Translations under genes and position numbers: made by a program
Shown here: positions 33,749-42,583 of the stretch, in pieces
Numbering within the stretch: position 1 is the stretch's first letter
How the letters are laid out: each line of letters begins with the position of its first letter
Assembly: GCA_964467935.1 (NCBI GenBank)
Contig: CAYYKK010000004.1
Location: 3,715-67,714, forward strand
Direction of reading: 5' to 3'
Source of the DNA: CAYYKK01 sp964467935
Lineage (GTDB): Bacteria; Myxococcota_A; Polyangia; Polyangiales; Polyangiaceae
DNA: 64,000 bases
Notes under the pieces: generated by a model
Seen by the model: the letters and a program-made list of their open reading frames with translations, nothing else
What the model was told of the DNA's origin: nothing
The model's database searches: none

Positions 33749-35815
33749 CTAGAGCACGATCCGTACCCGCCTCGATCGCGCGGCCTGCGCCGTGGTCGAG
33801 GTCGGCGCCTCCCCTGGCGCCGCCTCCGAACGGGGCGTCGATCGCGGCGCCGGCGCATGCTCGCGACCGTCTTGTCGCGCACCGGAGCCCTGCGCGCCGA
33901 CGCCGCTGCCGCCCACGCTGACGGAGATATCGGACACGGGGACGTGGGAGCGATCGAGATCACTCCGCATCTCGCCCCGGGAAGAGGCGAGGAGCGCGGC
34001 CGTCTCGCTGCGATCGGCCGTGACGCGGAGATCGATCGCGCCATCGCGCGCGCGGCTCTCGACCGACACCCGGCCGAGCTCGGGGAGCACCGCGTCGGCG
34101 CGCATGCCCGAGCGGAGAGTCATGCGGCTGACGGCGACCTCGGCATGGTCTTGACGCTGCGCGCGCAGGAGCGTCGAGGCGTGCGGCTGCGCCGCGTCGC
34201 CCGAGGAGCGAGGCCGAGCCTCGAATGGCGCGCGCGGGCTCGACGGCGTCGACATCGCGAGGGGGTCGGGACGCGACGCGTCTTGGGGTGTCGCCGCGGT
34301 CTCGTGGGTCTCGCCGCGCTTGCGCGAAACCGGCTCGGGCGCCGTCGGCGCGCCGGAGCTCGTCGATCCATCGGTCCGTACGCTCTCGACCGCGTCGGGC
34401 GCGGCGGATGGCGCTCGGCGATCGGGCGAGCTCGTCCGCACGGTCGCGCGTGCTGCGCCTTGCGTCTCGTCGGGAGGCGCGACGCCGCCGCTGTCGCTCG
34501 TCGTCGCCACGGCGCGGTCCTTCGTCGCGCCCCTCGGGTCGCGCCCGGCCACGCTCGCGGCGTCGGTGGGCCTCGTCCCCTCGAGCGCGGCGTTCGGCTC
34601 GCGCGTCGGTGTCGCGTGGCGGGGATCGCTCGTTCCGCCGCGGCCCGCGTGCTCGGCGGGGGCGCCGGCGCGCGCGGCGCTCTCGGCGATCGGACCGGAG
34701 GGCCTCGTCGATGCGCTCGCGTGGGTCGGGGAGGCCGCCGTCCGCCCGATCGCGTCGGGATCGGCCTGCCTCGGCGTGCCGGTGTCGGTTCGTGAGAGCG
34801 GCGTGGCGAGCAAGTCGGAGCGCCGCAGCTGATCTCCGAGCCAGCGCGATGGATCGACGTGCGGCGCCTCGGTCGAGGTCGACGGGGTCGGCTGGCCGTG
34901 GGCGCCGTCGGCGATCGCGAGGTCGAGGGTCGCGCCAATGTCGCGCGAGAGGCGCAGCAGCGCTTGCACGCCTTGGCGAATCGCTGCGGGGATCGGCGCG
35001 GCGGGATTTTCGGTGCTCGTCGTCGTCGGGCCGTCGAGCTCACCTCGTCGGTCTCGGTCGTCGCGAGGCGCGCCGGGCGAGCCCCCGACCGCCCGGGTCG
35101 CGGCGTGAGCCAGGAGCGATGGAGGATCGTTTGCCGCCGCGCTCGCGCCGCCGCCTCGCGTCGTGGTCGGCGTGAGGTCGACGGAGTCGCTCGCGGGCCG
35201 CGTCGGCGCGAGGAACGGGGGTGCCGCGCTCGCGGCCCCGAGCGGTTCGTCCGCGCGCTCGGAGGGCGCGCCGTCGCGCTGAGCGGACCCGCGCGGTCCT
35301 CCTTCGCCGACGGCCTTGGACGCGCCCCCGGTCGACGCGAATCCACTCGAAACGAGCTCCGTCGTGGCGAACGCATTCGACGATGATCTGCTCGGAGGCT
35401 CGGCCTTCGTCGCGCCGCCGATCGTGACGGCGCCGAGCGACGGAGGGCCGCCCGGCAGCGCGTCGCCCGTCGTCGATGCGACGGCGAGGCGCTCCGACGA
35501 AGCGATCGGGGGTGTCGGTGGAGGAGGCGTCGCGAGGAGCCCCGGCGCGAGCGCGCCGACGCTCGGCTCGTCGTCGCGCGGGTGCTCCTCGTCGACGAGG
35601 GGCGTGAGGGCGCGCGTCCCGCTCGATCTCGGCGAGGCCGTCCTGCCCGAAGGCGCCTCCTTCGCGTCGGGCTCGCTCGCGGCGCCGAGCAGATCGTCGA
35701 ACGTCCGTCGCGCCGCCGCGCCGGTCGACGACGTCGTCGATGTCGTCGTCGTCGTCGCGTGCGGTGGGGTCGGCGGGGTCGGTGCGTCGAATTGGGTCTG
35801 GAGGGCGTTCGTCAT
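33749..35815 (-). CDS. fliK: Flagellar hook-length control protein FliK
   Basis: A secreted ruler that triggers the FlhB switch. It has 688 residues with the ATG at 35815 (overlapping the fliJ stop). Most is low-complexity Pro/Thr/Ser/Ala sequence, as expected of a ruler. The C-terminal switch domain is recognisable (about 590-660): VAVSRMTLRSGMRADAVLPE, LGRVSVESRARDGAIDLRVT, ALLASSRGEMRSDLDRS. It is longer than enteric FliK (about 400). The identity also rests on position between fliJ and flgD. Confidence 0.88.
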   Translation of the reverse strand: MTNALQTQFDAPTPPTPPHATTTTTSTTSSTGAAARRTFDDLLGAASEPDAKEAPSGRTASPRSSGTRALTPLVDEEHPRDDEPSVGALAPGLLATPPPPTPPIASSERLAVASTTGDALPGGPPSLGAVTIGGATKAEPPSRSSSNAFATTELVSSGFASTGGASKAVGEGGPRGSAQRDGAPSERADEPLGAASAAPPFLAPTRPASDSVDLTPTTTRGGGASAAANDPPSLLAHAATRAVGGSPGAPRDDRDRRGELDGPTTTSTENPAAPIPAAIRQGVQALLRLSRDIGATLDLAIADGAHGQPTPSTSTEAPHVDPSRWLGDQLRRSDLLATPLSRTDTGTPRQADPDAIGRTAASPTHASASTRPSGPIAESAARAGAPAEHAGRGGTSDPRHATPTREPNAALEGTRPTDAASVAGRDPRGATKDRAVATTSDSGGVAPPDETQGAARATVRTSSPDRRAPSAAPDAVESVRTDGSTSSGAPTAPEPVSRKRGETHETAATPQDASRPDPLAMSTPSSPRAPFEARPRSSGDAAQPHASTLLRAQRQDHAEVAVSRMTLRSGMRADAVLPELGRVSVESRARDGAIDLRVTADRSETAALLASSRGEMRSDLDRSHVPVSDISVSVGGSGVGAQGSGARQDGREHAPAPRSTPRSEAAPGEAPTSTTAQAARSRRVRIVL

Positions 35816-36246
35816 GTCCTGCTCCGCGCGCGTGCGGCGGTCTCGTCGCTCTCGAATCGGTCGAGGCGTTGCTCGTCCGCGCGCGCCGCCGTGCGCGTCA
35901 TCTCGGCCCACCGGTCCATCTGCTCGACCTCACGGTGGGCGCGCGTCAGCTCGTCCTTCCGGACGCGATGTTGCGTCTGCGCCGCCTCGACGCCGCGCTC
36001 CGCGCGCTCGACGGCCCGCCCCAGCGAGACCACGCGCAGGCGCTCGAGCTCGAAGTCGGGCGCCGCGACGTCCCGCACCGACGCGACCGAAGCGATCGCC
36101 TCGTCGTACGTCGACCGGCTCGCCTCGAGCGCGGCCTCGGCCTCGACGACGCCGCGCCTCGCGACGGCGAGCTCCTTCTCTGCCGCGCGCTCTCGGTGGC
36201 TCCGGAGATCGCGCAATCGCTGGATGCGCTTCAGCTCGCGGCTCAT
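35812..36246 (-). CDS. fliJ: Flagellar export protein FliJ
   Basis: The central stalk of the export ATPase (144 residues). It is almost entirely coiled-coil, rich in Arg/Glu/Ala (LRSHRERAAEKELAVARRGV, VEQMDRWAEMTRTAARADEQ), as in FliJ. It sits between fliI (ATGA overlap) and fliK (ATGA overlap). Recognition rests on length, coiled coil and context. Confidence 0.85.
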   Translation of the reverse strand: MSRELKRIQRLRDLRSHRERAAEKELAVARRGVVEAEAALEASRSTYDEAIASVASVRDVAAPDFELERLRVVSLGRAVERAERGVEAAQTQHRVRKDELTRAHREVEQMDRWAEMTRTAARADEQRLDRFESDETAARARSRT

Positions 36247-37556
36247 CGGCGCTCGACCTTCACGGCTTGTGCGAGGGCGCGGATGGCGACGTCGCGGCTC
36301 ACCTGCTCTTCGAGTCCCTGCCGGATGAGGTTCTCGATGCGTGGCACCGTGACGATCGCGTCGTCGATCGTCGGATCGCTCCCGGGCGCGTACGCGCCGA
36401 TCTTGATGAGGTCGCTCGCTTCGCGCAGCGCGCCCATGTACCCGCGCGCCTGCGTCATCACGGCGCGGTGCTCGACCGTCGTGATGTCGTTCGTCACGCG
36501 CGAGACGCTGCGCAGGACGTCGATCGCGGGGTAGACCCCGCGCTCACCGAGCGCGCGCGACAGGACGATGTGGCCGTCGAGGATGCCGCGCACCGCGTCG
36601 GCGATCGGATCGCTCAGGTCGTCTCCTTCGACGAGCACGGTGTAGATCGCGGTGATCGACCCTTGTCCCGCCGTGTTTCCAGCGCGCTCGAGGAGCGTCG
36701 GCAGCGCCGCGAAGACCGACGGCGTGTATCCCTTGGTGACCGGCGGCTCGCCCGCGGCGAGCGAAGCCTCGCGCAGCGCCATCGCGAAGCGGGTCACCGA
36801 GTCCATCACGAGCAGCACGTTCGCGCCCCGATCACGGAAGTGCTCCGCGATCGCCGTCGCCGCGAGCGCGCCTTGAGCGCGCACGAGCGGGGACGTGTCG
36901 CTCGTCGCCGCGACGACGACGCTGCGCGCGAGCCCCGGACCGAGGGCGCCGCGCACGAAGTCGCCGACCTCGCGACCGCGCTCGCCGATCAGCCCCACGA
37001 CCACGACGTCCGCGGCCGCGCGCCGGCACAGCATCCCGAGGAGCGTGCTCTTGCCGACGCCGGTGCCGGCGAAGAGCCCGACGCGCTGTCCGCGTCCGAG
37101 CGGGAGCAGCGCGTCGAGCGCGCGGACCCCGGTCTCGATCGGCGAGTGGATCGGCCTCCTCCCGAAAGACGGGGGCGGCTCGCGCAAGAGCGGCGCGCGG
37201 TGCGCCGCCATCGGCGCGGGCTTGTCGTCGAGCGGCACACCGAACGAGTCGATGACGCGACCGAGCATCGCGTCGCCCACCGGGATCGACGCGCCGCGCG
37301 GGTGGCGTCGGACCAGCGCGCCCGGCTCGACGCCCTTCGTCGAGCCCAGCGGGGCGCACAAGAGGCGCCCTGCGCGGAAGCCGAGCACCTCCGCCAGCAG
37401 GGTCCCGTCCGGGCGATGGATCTCGACGCGGTCGCCTGTGGCCGCCGTCACGCCGGCGACCTCCACGAGCAGGCCGACGACGTCGTGCACCCGACCCTCG
37501 GGGCTCGGGCCTTTCGAGGCCTGGACCCGCGCGACGTACGGACCGAGGTCGATCAC
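36243..37556 (-). CDS. fliI: Flagellum-specific ATPase FliI
   Basis: The export ATPase, 437 residues from the GTG at 37556. The Walker A loop is GLFAGTGVGKSTLLGMLCRR, followed by VVVVGLIGERGREVGDFV, Walker B LLVMDSVTRFAMALREASLA and the arginine-finger region SRVTNDITTVEHRAVMTQAR. All catalytic parts are intact. It overlaps fliH upstream (GTGA) and fliJ downstream (ATGA). Confidence 0.97.
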   Translation of the reverse strand: MIDLGPYVARVQASKGPSPEGRVHDVVGLLVEVAGVTAATGDRVEIHRPDGTLLAEVLGFRAGRLLCAPLGSTKGVEPGALVRRHPRGASIPVGDAMLGRVIDSFGVPLDDKPAPMAAHRAPLLREPPPSFGRRPIHSPIETGVRALDALLPLGRGQRVGLFAGTGVGKSTLLGMLCRRAAADVVVVGLIGERGREVGDFVRGALGPGLARSVVVAATSDTSPLVRAQGALAATAIAEHFRDRGANVLLVMDSVTRFAMALREASLAAGEPPVTKGYTPSVFAALPTLLERAGNTAGQGSITAIYTVLVEGDDLSDPIADAVRGILDGHIVLSRALGERGVYPAIDVLRSVSRVTNDITTVEHRAVMTQARGYMGALREASDLIKIGAYAPGSDPTIDDAIVTVPRIENLIRQGLEEQVSRDVAIRALAQAVKVERR

Positions 37557-38278
37557 GGGATCTCCTCTTCGTCCTCGAGCTCGAGCGCGGCCACGACCGC
37601 GTCGAGGCGCGCGTTCAAGCTCTCGTCGATCCGTCCGAACTTGCCGCGGACCTCGCAATCGGAGCGGCCGAGCTTCGTGTCGACCACCACGTCGCCGAGC
37701 TCCGCGAGCCCGTCGCGCTCGCCGCGCGCGTCGAGCGCCTCGACGACCTCGGGCGCGAGCGCGATCGTCACGCGGTCGTGCGCACCGAGCGCGTCGATGC
37801 CCTCCTTCGCCCACGCCGTCACGAGCGTCGGATCGATCTCGACCTCGCGCGACACGACGCGCGTCGCGATGGCGATCGCGAGCCGGACGAGGTCGCGCTC
37901 CGTCGTCTCGAGCGCCTCGCGCCGCGCGTCGACGATCTTCTCCTTCGCGCTCGCGATGACGGCGCGCAGATCCGAGAGGAGCCCCGCGAGCTCCGGGCTC
38001 TCCCGCGGCGGCGGCGCGGATGGCTCGCGCGTGGCCGTAGGCGGCGGGAGCGCCGCGTCGTCCGGGGGAATCTCGATCCGTGGCGCGGCGATGAAGGAGA
38101 TGTCGGCGACCGACGGAGGCGTCGACAGCCGCTCGGGCGGAGGCGCTGAAGCGCCGCTCGTCCAGCGCATCGCCGCCGGCGAGACCGCGGGCGGCGGCGC
38201 GAGCCACGACGGCAGAGGCCGCTCCGACGTTCGGCCGACGCCCATCCACGAAGCTCCGCTCGGTCGATCCATCTTCAT
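37553..38278 (-). CDS. fliH: Flagellar assembly protein FliH
   Basis: A regulator of FliI that links the ATPase to FliN (241 residues). An N-terminal Pro/Ala-rich part of about 95 residues precedes a coiled coil (LLSDLRAVIASAKEKIVDAR, ALETTERDLVRLAIAIATRV) and the FliH/YscL C-terminal domain ending LNARLDAVVAALELEDEEEI. It overlaps fliG and fliI by four bases each. Confidence 0.9.
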   Translation of the reverse strand: MKMDRPSGASWMGVGRTSERPLPSWLAPPPAVSPAAMRWTSGASAPPPERLSTPPSVADISFIAAPRIEIPPDDAALPPPTATREPSAPPPRESPELAGLLSDLRAVIASAKEKIVDARREALETTERDLVRLAIAIATRVVSREVEIDPTLVTAWAKEGIDALGAHDRVTIALAPEVVEALDARGERDGLAELGDVVVDTKLGRSDCEVRGKFGRIDESLNARLDAVVAALELEDEEEIP

Positions 38279-39249
38279 CCTCCTCGGCCCAAGTCGAGCG
38301 CGCCCTCGGACTCCAGCCGCAGCGCGGCCTCGATGATCTCGGTGCGCGCTCGCTCGACGTCGGCCTTGCGCGGGTTGCCGATGAGCTCGAGCTCGTCGCG
38401 GATGACGTCCACGGCGCGCGACGAGAGCCCCCCGAAGATCGCCGCGAGCACCTCCTCGGGCGCGCCCTTGAGCGCGAGCGTGAGCCGCTCGGTCGGGATC
38501 TCCTTGAGCAGCGTCCGCATCGAGCGCGGCTCGAGCCGCGCCAGGTCCGGGAACGTGAACATCGCGAGCCGCAGCTCGCGCGACAGATCGGGCTCGCCCG
38601 TCTCGAGCGTGCTGAGCACGCCGCCGGCGACCTCTTTCTCGGACGCGTTGAGGATCTGCGCTGCCTTGGCCATGCCGTCGATCCCGATCGACGCGGCCCC
38701 GTCGGTCGACGGGAGCTCGGCGGCGAGGGCGGTCGCGACCTCCTCGAGGGCGCTCGCCGGGAGCTCCGTCAGCTTGCTGACGCGACGCACGACGGCTGCT
38801 TGGCGCTCGACCGGCATCGCCGCGAGCACCGTCGCGGCGTGCGCCGGCTCGAGGCGAGCCAGGATCGCCGCGGCGAGCTGCGGCGGCTCGCGGACCAAGA
38901 GCGCCGCGAGCGCGTCCGGGGGCGCCGCCTCGAGCCGCGCGAGCGGGCTCGTGACGCCGTCCTCGAACACGGCCCGGGCCCGATCCTCACCGAGCGCGCC
39001 GGCCGCGAGCCTGCGCAGGTACGGCAGCCCTCCGCGCGGAACGGCCACGGCCTGTGACGATCGCTGGACGAAGTCTTTGTACGCCTCGTCGAGCGCGTCG
39101 GCCTGCACCTCCCTCATCGTCGCGGCGACGGCGCGCAGCCTCTTCAGCTCGCTCTCCGACAGCTCGCTCACGATGGGGGCGGCGATCTTCTCGTCGAGCG
39201 ACAAGAGAAAGACGACTGCCTTCTCGGGACCGGTGAGCATGCGTGCCAC
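38275..39249 (-). CDS. fliG: Flagellar motor switch protein FliG
   Basis: The torque-generating C-ring protein (324 residues). The N-domain (LTGPEKAVVFLLSLDEKIAA) contacts FliF; the middle domain carries the FliM-contact motif, here VREPPQLAAAILARL, where the family has EHPQ; the C-domain contains FGGLSSRAVDVIRDELELIG, the charged torque helix. The start is taken as the GTG at 39249; an ATG three codons in is an alternative. It starts 30 bp after fliF. Confidence 0.95.
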   Translation of the reverse strand: MARMLTGPEKAVVFLLSLDEKIAAPIVSELSESELKRLRAVAATMREVQADALDEAYKDFVQRSSQAVAVPRGGLPYLRRLAAGALGEDRARAVFEDGVTSPLARLEAAPPDALAALLVREPPQLAAAILARLEPAHAATVLAAMPVERQAAVVRRVSKLTELPASALEEVATALAAELPSTDGAASIGIDGMAKAAQILNASEKEVAGGVLSTLETGEPDLSRELRLAMFTFPDLARLEPRSMRTLLKEIPTERLTLALKGAPEEVLAAIFGGLSSRAVDVIRDELELIGNPRKADVERARTEIIEAALRLESEGALDLGRGG

Positions 39250-39279
39250 CTTGCAGCGGTCGTGCCCGCGACGCGGCCC

Positions 39280-40947
39280 TCAGGCGGCGCGCTGCTCGGG
39301 CTCTTCCGCGGCCGACCCGCCGAGCCAGTGTCGGATGACGAGCGCCGCTGTCGCAGGATCCTCGGCGGCACGTCGCAGCGCCTCGGCTCGCACGTCCAGC
39401 ATCGGCACCTCGACGGCCTCGGGCAGCGCGCCGTTCGCGGTCTGGAGGGCCGTCAGCGCGGGGGCCTCGCGCAGCGCGAGGAGCCGGCGGCGTCGGCGTC
39501 GCACGAGCGCGATGAGCACGATGAACGCGAGCGCGCCCGCGCCCGCCGCGAGGAGCTTCCAGTTCTTCTTGTAATCGAACTTCGCCGGCGGCGGCGCCGC
39601 CGCCACCTCCGGCTTGGCCTCGAGATCCGCCTCGCTCAGCGCGAACGGGATCGAGTCCACGGTGACGACGTCCTCGCGCCTCTCGTCGGCGCCGACCGCG
39701 CTGCGCACGACCTCGGTGAGCCGATCGATCTCCACCGGGTTGCGCTGCACGAGGCGCGTGACGCCCTTGTCGTCGGTGAGCGGGACGCCGTCGAGGATGA
39801 CCGCCACCGCGATGCGCTTCAGCGTCCCCGTGCGGGACACGCGCTTCTCGCTGACGCGGTTCATCTCCCAGTTGCGCGTGTGCTCGTGCCGGAGGACGCC
39901 CTGACCGTTTTCGCTGAGCGCGTCGGGCTCCGGCGCGTCTCCGGTGGGCAGGTTGCTCTCCGCGCCGGGGACGCCGGCGACGGTGTCGTCGGTCGAGCCC
40001 TGCGTCTTTTCGACCGAGAGCTCCTCGCTGCGCAAGACGCCGCTCTTCGGCTCGAAGTGATCCTCGGTGTGCTCCACGCGCGAGAAGTCCATGTCCGCCG
40101 TCACGCGCACGTCGGCGTGACCCGGCCCCACGACCTTCTCGAGCATCGTCCGCGCGCGCTCCTCGAGCTTGTTCTCGAGCGCGTGCACCTCGGCTTGGTT
40201 CTCCTCGTCACCGCCGTCGCCGTCCTCCCCCTCGCCGTGGCGTGGCTTCTTGAGCAGCACGCCCTCGGTCGTCGCGAGCGCCACGTGGTCGGGCGTGAGC
40301 TCCGGCACGGCGGACGCGACGAGGTGCACGATCGACTGGATCTCTCCCGCCCCGAGCTCTCTCCCGGGCCGCAGCTTGACGACCACGGAGGCGCTCGCCG
40401 GCTCCCGCCGGCTCACGAAGACGCTCTTCTCCGGCATCACGAGGTGAACGCGCGCGCTCTCCACCGCGGAGACCGTCGAGATGGTGCGGGTGAGCTCGCC
40501 CTCCATCGCGCGCCGATACATCGTCCGCTGCTCGAACTCGGTCGCGCCGAGGCGCATCTTGTCGAAGCTCTCGAAGCCCACGCCGCCGCCGCGCGGCAGC
40601 CCCGCGCCCGCGATCTCGAGCCGCAGCTCGTGCACCCGCGCCTCGGGCACCTCGATCCGTCCGCCGTCGACGACGTGGTACGGGACCTTCATCTCCTTCA
40701 GCTTCGCGACGACGCTCGACGCGTCGTCGGCGCTCAGCTGGGAGAACAGCACGGCGTAAGGCTCGTTGGCGGCGCGGATCCCGAACCACCCCGCGATCGC
40801 GATCGTCGCCACCAAGGTCGTCACGAGGAGGATCTTGGCGGGCTTGCCGAGCCCGCGGATCTTCGAGACGGCACGCGAGAAGAGGACGCCCGCCCTCGCG
40901 AGCGGGCTCGCGGGCGTGGCTCCGGCCGAGGCGTTGGGTTCAGACAT
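39280..40947 (-). CDS. fliF: Flagellar MS-ring protein FliF
   Basis: The MS-ring subunit (555 residues). Its membrane helix (ILLVTTLVATIAIAGWFGIR, about 39-60) is followed by the secretin-like ring domain with YAVLFSQLSADDASSVVAKL and the signature ARVHLVMPEKSVFVSRREPA. A second membrane helix (LLAAGAGALAFIVLIALVRR, near 475) is followed by a cytoplasmic tail that ends VIRHWLGG, the FliG-binding region. It overlaps fliE by 8 bp. Confidence 0.96.
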   Translation of the reverse strand: MSEPNASAGATPASPLARAGVLFSRAVSKIRGLGKPAKILLVTTLVATIAIAGWFGIRAANEPYAVLFSQLSADDASSVVAKLKEMKVPYHVVDGGRIEVPEARVHELRLEIAGAGLPRGGGVGFESFDKMRLGATEFEQRTMYRRAMEGELTRTISTVSAVESARVHLVMPEKSVFVSRREPASASVVVKLRPGRELGAGEIQSIVHLVASAVPELTPDHVALATTEGVLLKKPRHGEGEDGDGGDEENQAEVHALENKLEERARTMLEKVVGPGHADVRVTADMDFSRVEHTEDHFEPKSGVLRSEELSVEKTQGSTDDTVAGVPGAESNLPTGDAPEPDALSENGQGVLRHEHTRNWEMNRVSEKRVSRTGTLKRIAVAVILDGVPLTDDKGVTRLVQRNPVEIDRLTEVVRSAVGADERREDVVTVDSIPFALSEADLEAKPEVAAAPPPAKFDYKKNWKLLAAGAGALAFIVLIALVRRRRRRLLALREAPALTALQTANGALPEAVEVPMLDVRAEALRRAAEDPATAALVIRHWLGGSAAEEPEQRAA

Positions 40948-41284
40948 TGGTGCGCCAGAGCTCCTGGAAGGCGTCGAGCAGCTTGTTTCGGATGCTGCCG
41001 ACCAGCTTCAACGAGATGTCGGCCTCCTTCGCTGCAATCATCGTCCCATGCACGTCGTCGAGGGTCCCGCGCGCGAAGGCGTCCGCCTTCGCGTCGGCGA
41101 TCTGGCTCCGGTGCGCCGCCTCTTGGACGACGCCGCCGAGGATGTCCGCGAAGCTCGTCGACGCAGCGCCCTGCGTCTCCTCGGCTCGCGGCGAGGATCC
41201 GATCGACAGCGGCCCCTCCGCGTCGCGCAGGGCGTCCGCCGAGAGTCGTCCGGTCGTCGCGTCGAAGCCTCGAATCGCGCTCAT
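40940..41284 (-). CDS. fliE: Flagellar hook-basal body protein FliE
   Basis: The MS-ring/rod adaptor (114 residues). The conserved C-terminal block is present: SFADILGGVVQEAAHRSQIA, DDVHGTMIAAKEADISLKLV and RNKLLDAFQELWRTNV. It starts 1 bp after the flgC stop and overlaps fliF. Confidence 0.95.
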   Translation of the reverse strand: MSAIRGFDATTGRLSADALRDAEGPLSIGSSPRAEETQGAASTSFADILGGVVQEAAHRSQIADAKADAFARGTLDDVHGTMIAAKEADISLKLVGSIRNKLLDAFQELWRTNV

Positions 41285-41285
41285 G

Positions 41286-41732
41286 TCACTGTCCGATCTT
41301 CAGCGCGGAGCGTGCCATCGACTTCACCGACTCGATCGTCGCGACGCCGGCCTCGTAGGCGCGGCTCGCCGTCATGAGGTTGACCATCTCCGTCACCACG
41401 TTGACGTTGGGGTACTCGACGTAACCTTGCGGATTCGCGTCGGGATGGTCCGGCTCGTAGACCATCTGCCCCGGCTCGGTGTCCTTGCGCACCGACGCGA
41501 CCTCGACGCTCATCGTGTTGCGCAGCACCGGATCCAGGCTGCTCCGCTCGAGCGGCCGGGCCTGGAAGACCGGGTCGACGCGCTTGTAGGGCTGCCCATC
41601 GGCGCCCTTCGTCGTCCGCGCGTTCGCGAGGTTCGAGGCGATGAGGTTCATGCGATCGCGCTCGGCGCTCAACCCCGAGGCCGCGACCTCGAGCGCGCTG
41701 AAGACGCCCGCCGACGATCCGATGCGGCTCAC
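41286..41732 (-). CDS. flgC: Flagellar basal-body rod protein FlgC
   Basis: A proximal rod subunit (148 residues) from the GTG at 41732, which overlaps the flgB stop. The N-terminal signature is FSALEVAASGLSAERDRMNL followed by IASNLANARTTKG; the central PYKRVDPVFQARP and the C-terminal PNVNVVTEMVNLMTASRAYE are typical of FlgC. Confidence 0.96.
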   Translation of the reverse strand: MSRIGSSAGVFSALEVAASGLSAERDRMNLIASNLANARTTKGADGQPYKRVDPVFQARPLERSSLDPVLRNTMSVEVASVRKDTEPGQMVYEPDHPDANPQGYVEYPNVNVVTEMVNLMTASRAYEAGVATIESVKSMARSALKIGQ

Positions 41733-42118
41733 GCGCCCCTCCCGTCCGCAGCGGCCCACGCGAGCCCCGAGAGCGCCGACGCGGTGAGCGTCCCGATCGT
41801 CTCGTAGCGCATGTGGTTCGTGGAGATCTTCACGACCTCCTTGTCGAGGCTGACCGAGTTGCCGTCCGCATCGGCAGGCGTCGTGCGATCCGTGATGACC
41901 TTCGTATGAAGACCGTTCGGCGATCCGGCGATGTGACCCGGTTCGGTCGCGGCGAGCTCCACTTGGAGCGTCCCCTCGAACGAGTCCGTCCGCTTCAGAT
42001 CCTGGGCGCGGTATCCGGGGGTATCCACGTTGGCCAGGTTGGCGGCGAGCAGGTTGTGTCGCGCCATGTGGTAGTCGAGCCCCGCGGCGAGTCCTTCGAT
42101 ACCTCCGAAGATCTTCAT
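41729..42118 (-). CDS. flgB: Flagellar basal-body rod protein FlgB
   Basis: A rod subunit, the first gene of block B (129 residues). The family block LAAGLDYHMARHNLLAANLA-NVDTPGYRAQDLKR is near the N-terminus and the coiled coil EVVKISTNHMRYETIGTLTA is near the C-terminus. The ATG at 42118 fits the usual family start, yet no ribosome site is visible and a -24/-12-like element ends only about 14 bp upstream (see findings). Confidence 0.95.
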   Translation of the reverse strand: MKIFGGIEGLAAGLDYHMARHNLLAANLANVDTPGYRAQDLKRTDSFEGTLQVELAATEPGHIAGSPNGLHTKVITDRTTPADADGNSVSLDKEVVKISTNHMRYETIGTLTASALSGLAWAAADGRGA

Positions 42119-42131
42119 GCGACGTGGCCAC

Positions 42132-42147
42132 TTCAAGTGCCGTGCCG
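42132..42147 (-). promoter_or_regulatory. Weak sigma-54-like element upstream of flgB
   Basis: CGGCAC-GGCAC-TTGA on the minus strand matches the -24 box and the spacing, but the -12 GC is GA. The predicted start is about 3 nt before the flgB ATG. A second register (GCGGCG-N-GGCAC) is also possible. Confidence 0.35.
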
Positions 42148-42219
42148 ACGCCGCCACCCGTCGCCGGTTCACCTGAGTCGCCGTCGCCTCCTCGTCGCTG
42201 GTGTGGGCCTCCGCCCGGG

Positions 42220-42235
42220 TGGCGTGCGCTTTGCT
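42220..42235 (+). promoter_or_regulatory. Sigma-54 promoter of flbD-motAB
   Basis: TGGCGT-GCGCT-TTGCT matches the -24/-12 consensus, including TTGCT and the GG/GC spacing. The predicted +1 (about 42246) lies two bases before the flbD GTG, implying a leaderless mRNA. Confidence 0.7.
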
Positions 42236-42247
42236 TGGCTCGACGGC

Positions 42248-42571
42248 GTGATCAAGCTCACCCGCCTCAACAAGCAGGTCGTCGCCATCAACCCCGATCT
42301 GATCCTCTTCGTGGACGCGTCGCCGGACACGACGCTCTGCCTCGCGGGCGGCGACAAGATCATCGTGCGCGAGTCGCTCGACGAGCTCATCGAGCGCGTC
42401 ATCGAGTTTCGTCGCACGGTCCGCAGCCGCCTCATCTCCTCCGCGCAGCTCGCGAAGAGCCGCGCCGACGAAGCGCGCCTCAAGATCCGTGAGGGCACGC
42501 GTGAGAGCCGGCCCCCCATCCTCCGCGTCGTCGTCGAACCGAAGAACGACGAAACCCCCGAGAGTCGCTGA
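42248..42571 (+). CDS. flbD: FlbD family flagellar protein
   Basis: A small protein of the FlbD (swarming motility) family found next to motA in many bacteria; its function is unclear. It is not the Caulobacter response regulator of that name. The first 65 residues match the family closely: IKLTRLNKQVVAINPDLILF, DASPDTTLCLAGGDKIIVRE, SLDELIERVIEFRRTV. A charged extension of about 40 residues follows (107 in total). The GTG at 42248 coincides with the conserved family start. No ribosome site is visible. motA follows after 12 bp. Confidence 0.88.
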   Translation: MIKLTRLNKQVVAINPDLILFVDASPDTTLCLAGGDKIIVRESLDELIERVIEFRRTVRSRLISSAQLAKSRADEARLKIREGTRESRPPILRVVVEPKNDETPESR

Positions 42572-42583
42572 AAGGAGCCACGC

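Noticed and set aside
35316..38336. A 1006-codon open frame on the plus strand
   Set aside because: It is antisense to fliK, fliJ, fliI and fliH, all clearly recognised on the minus strand. Its Arg/Ser-rich composition is typical of shadow frames in GC-rich DNA.
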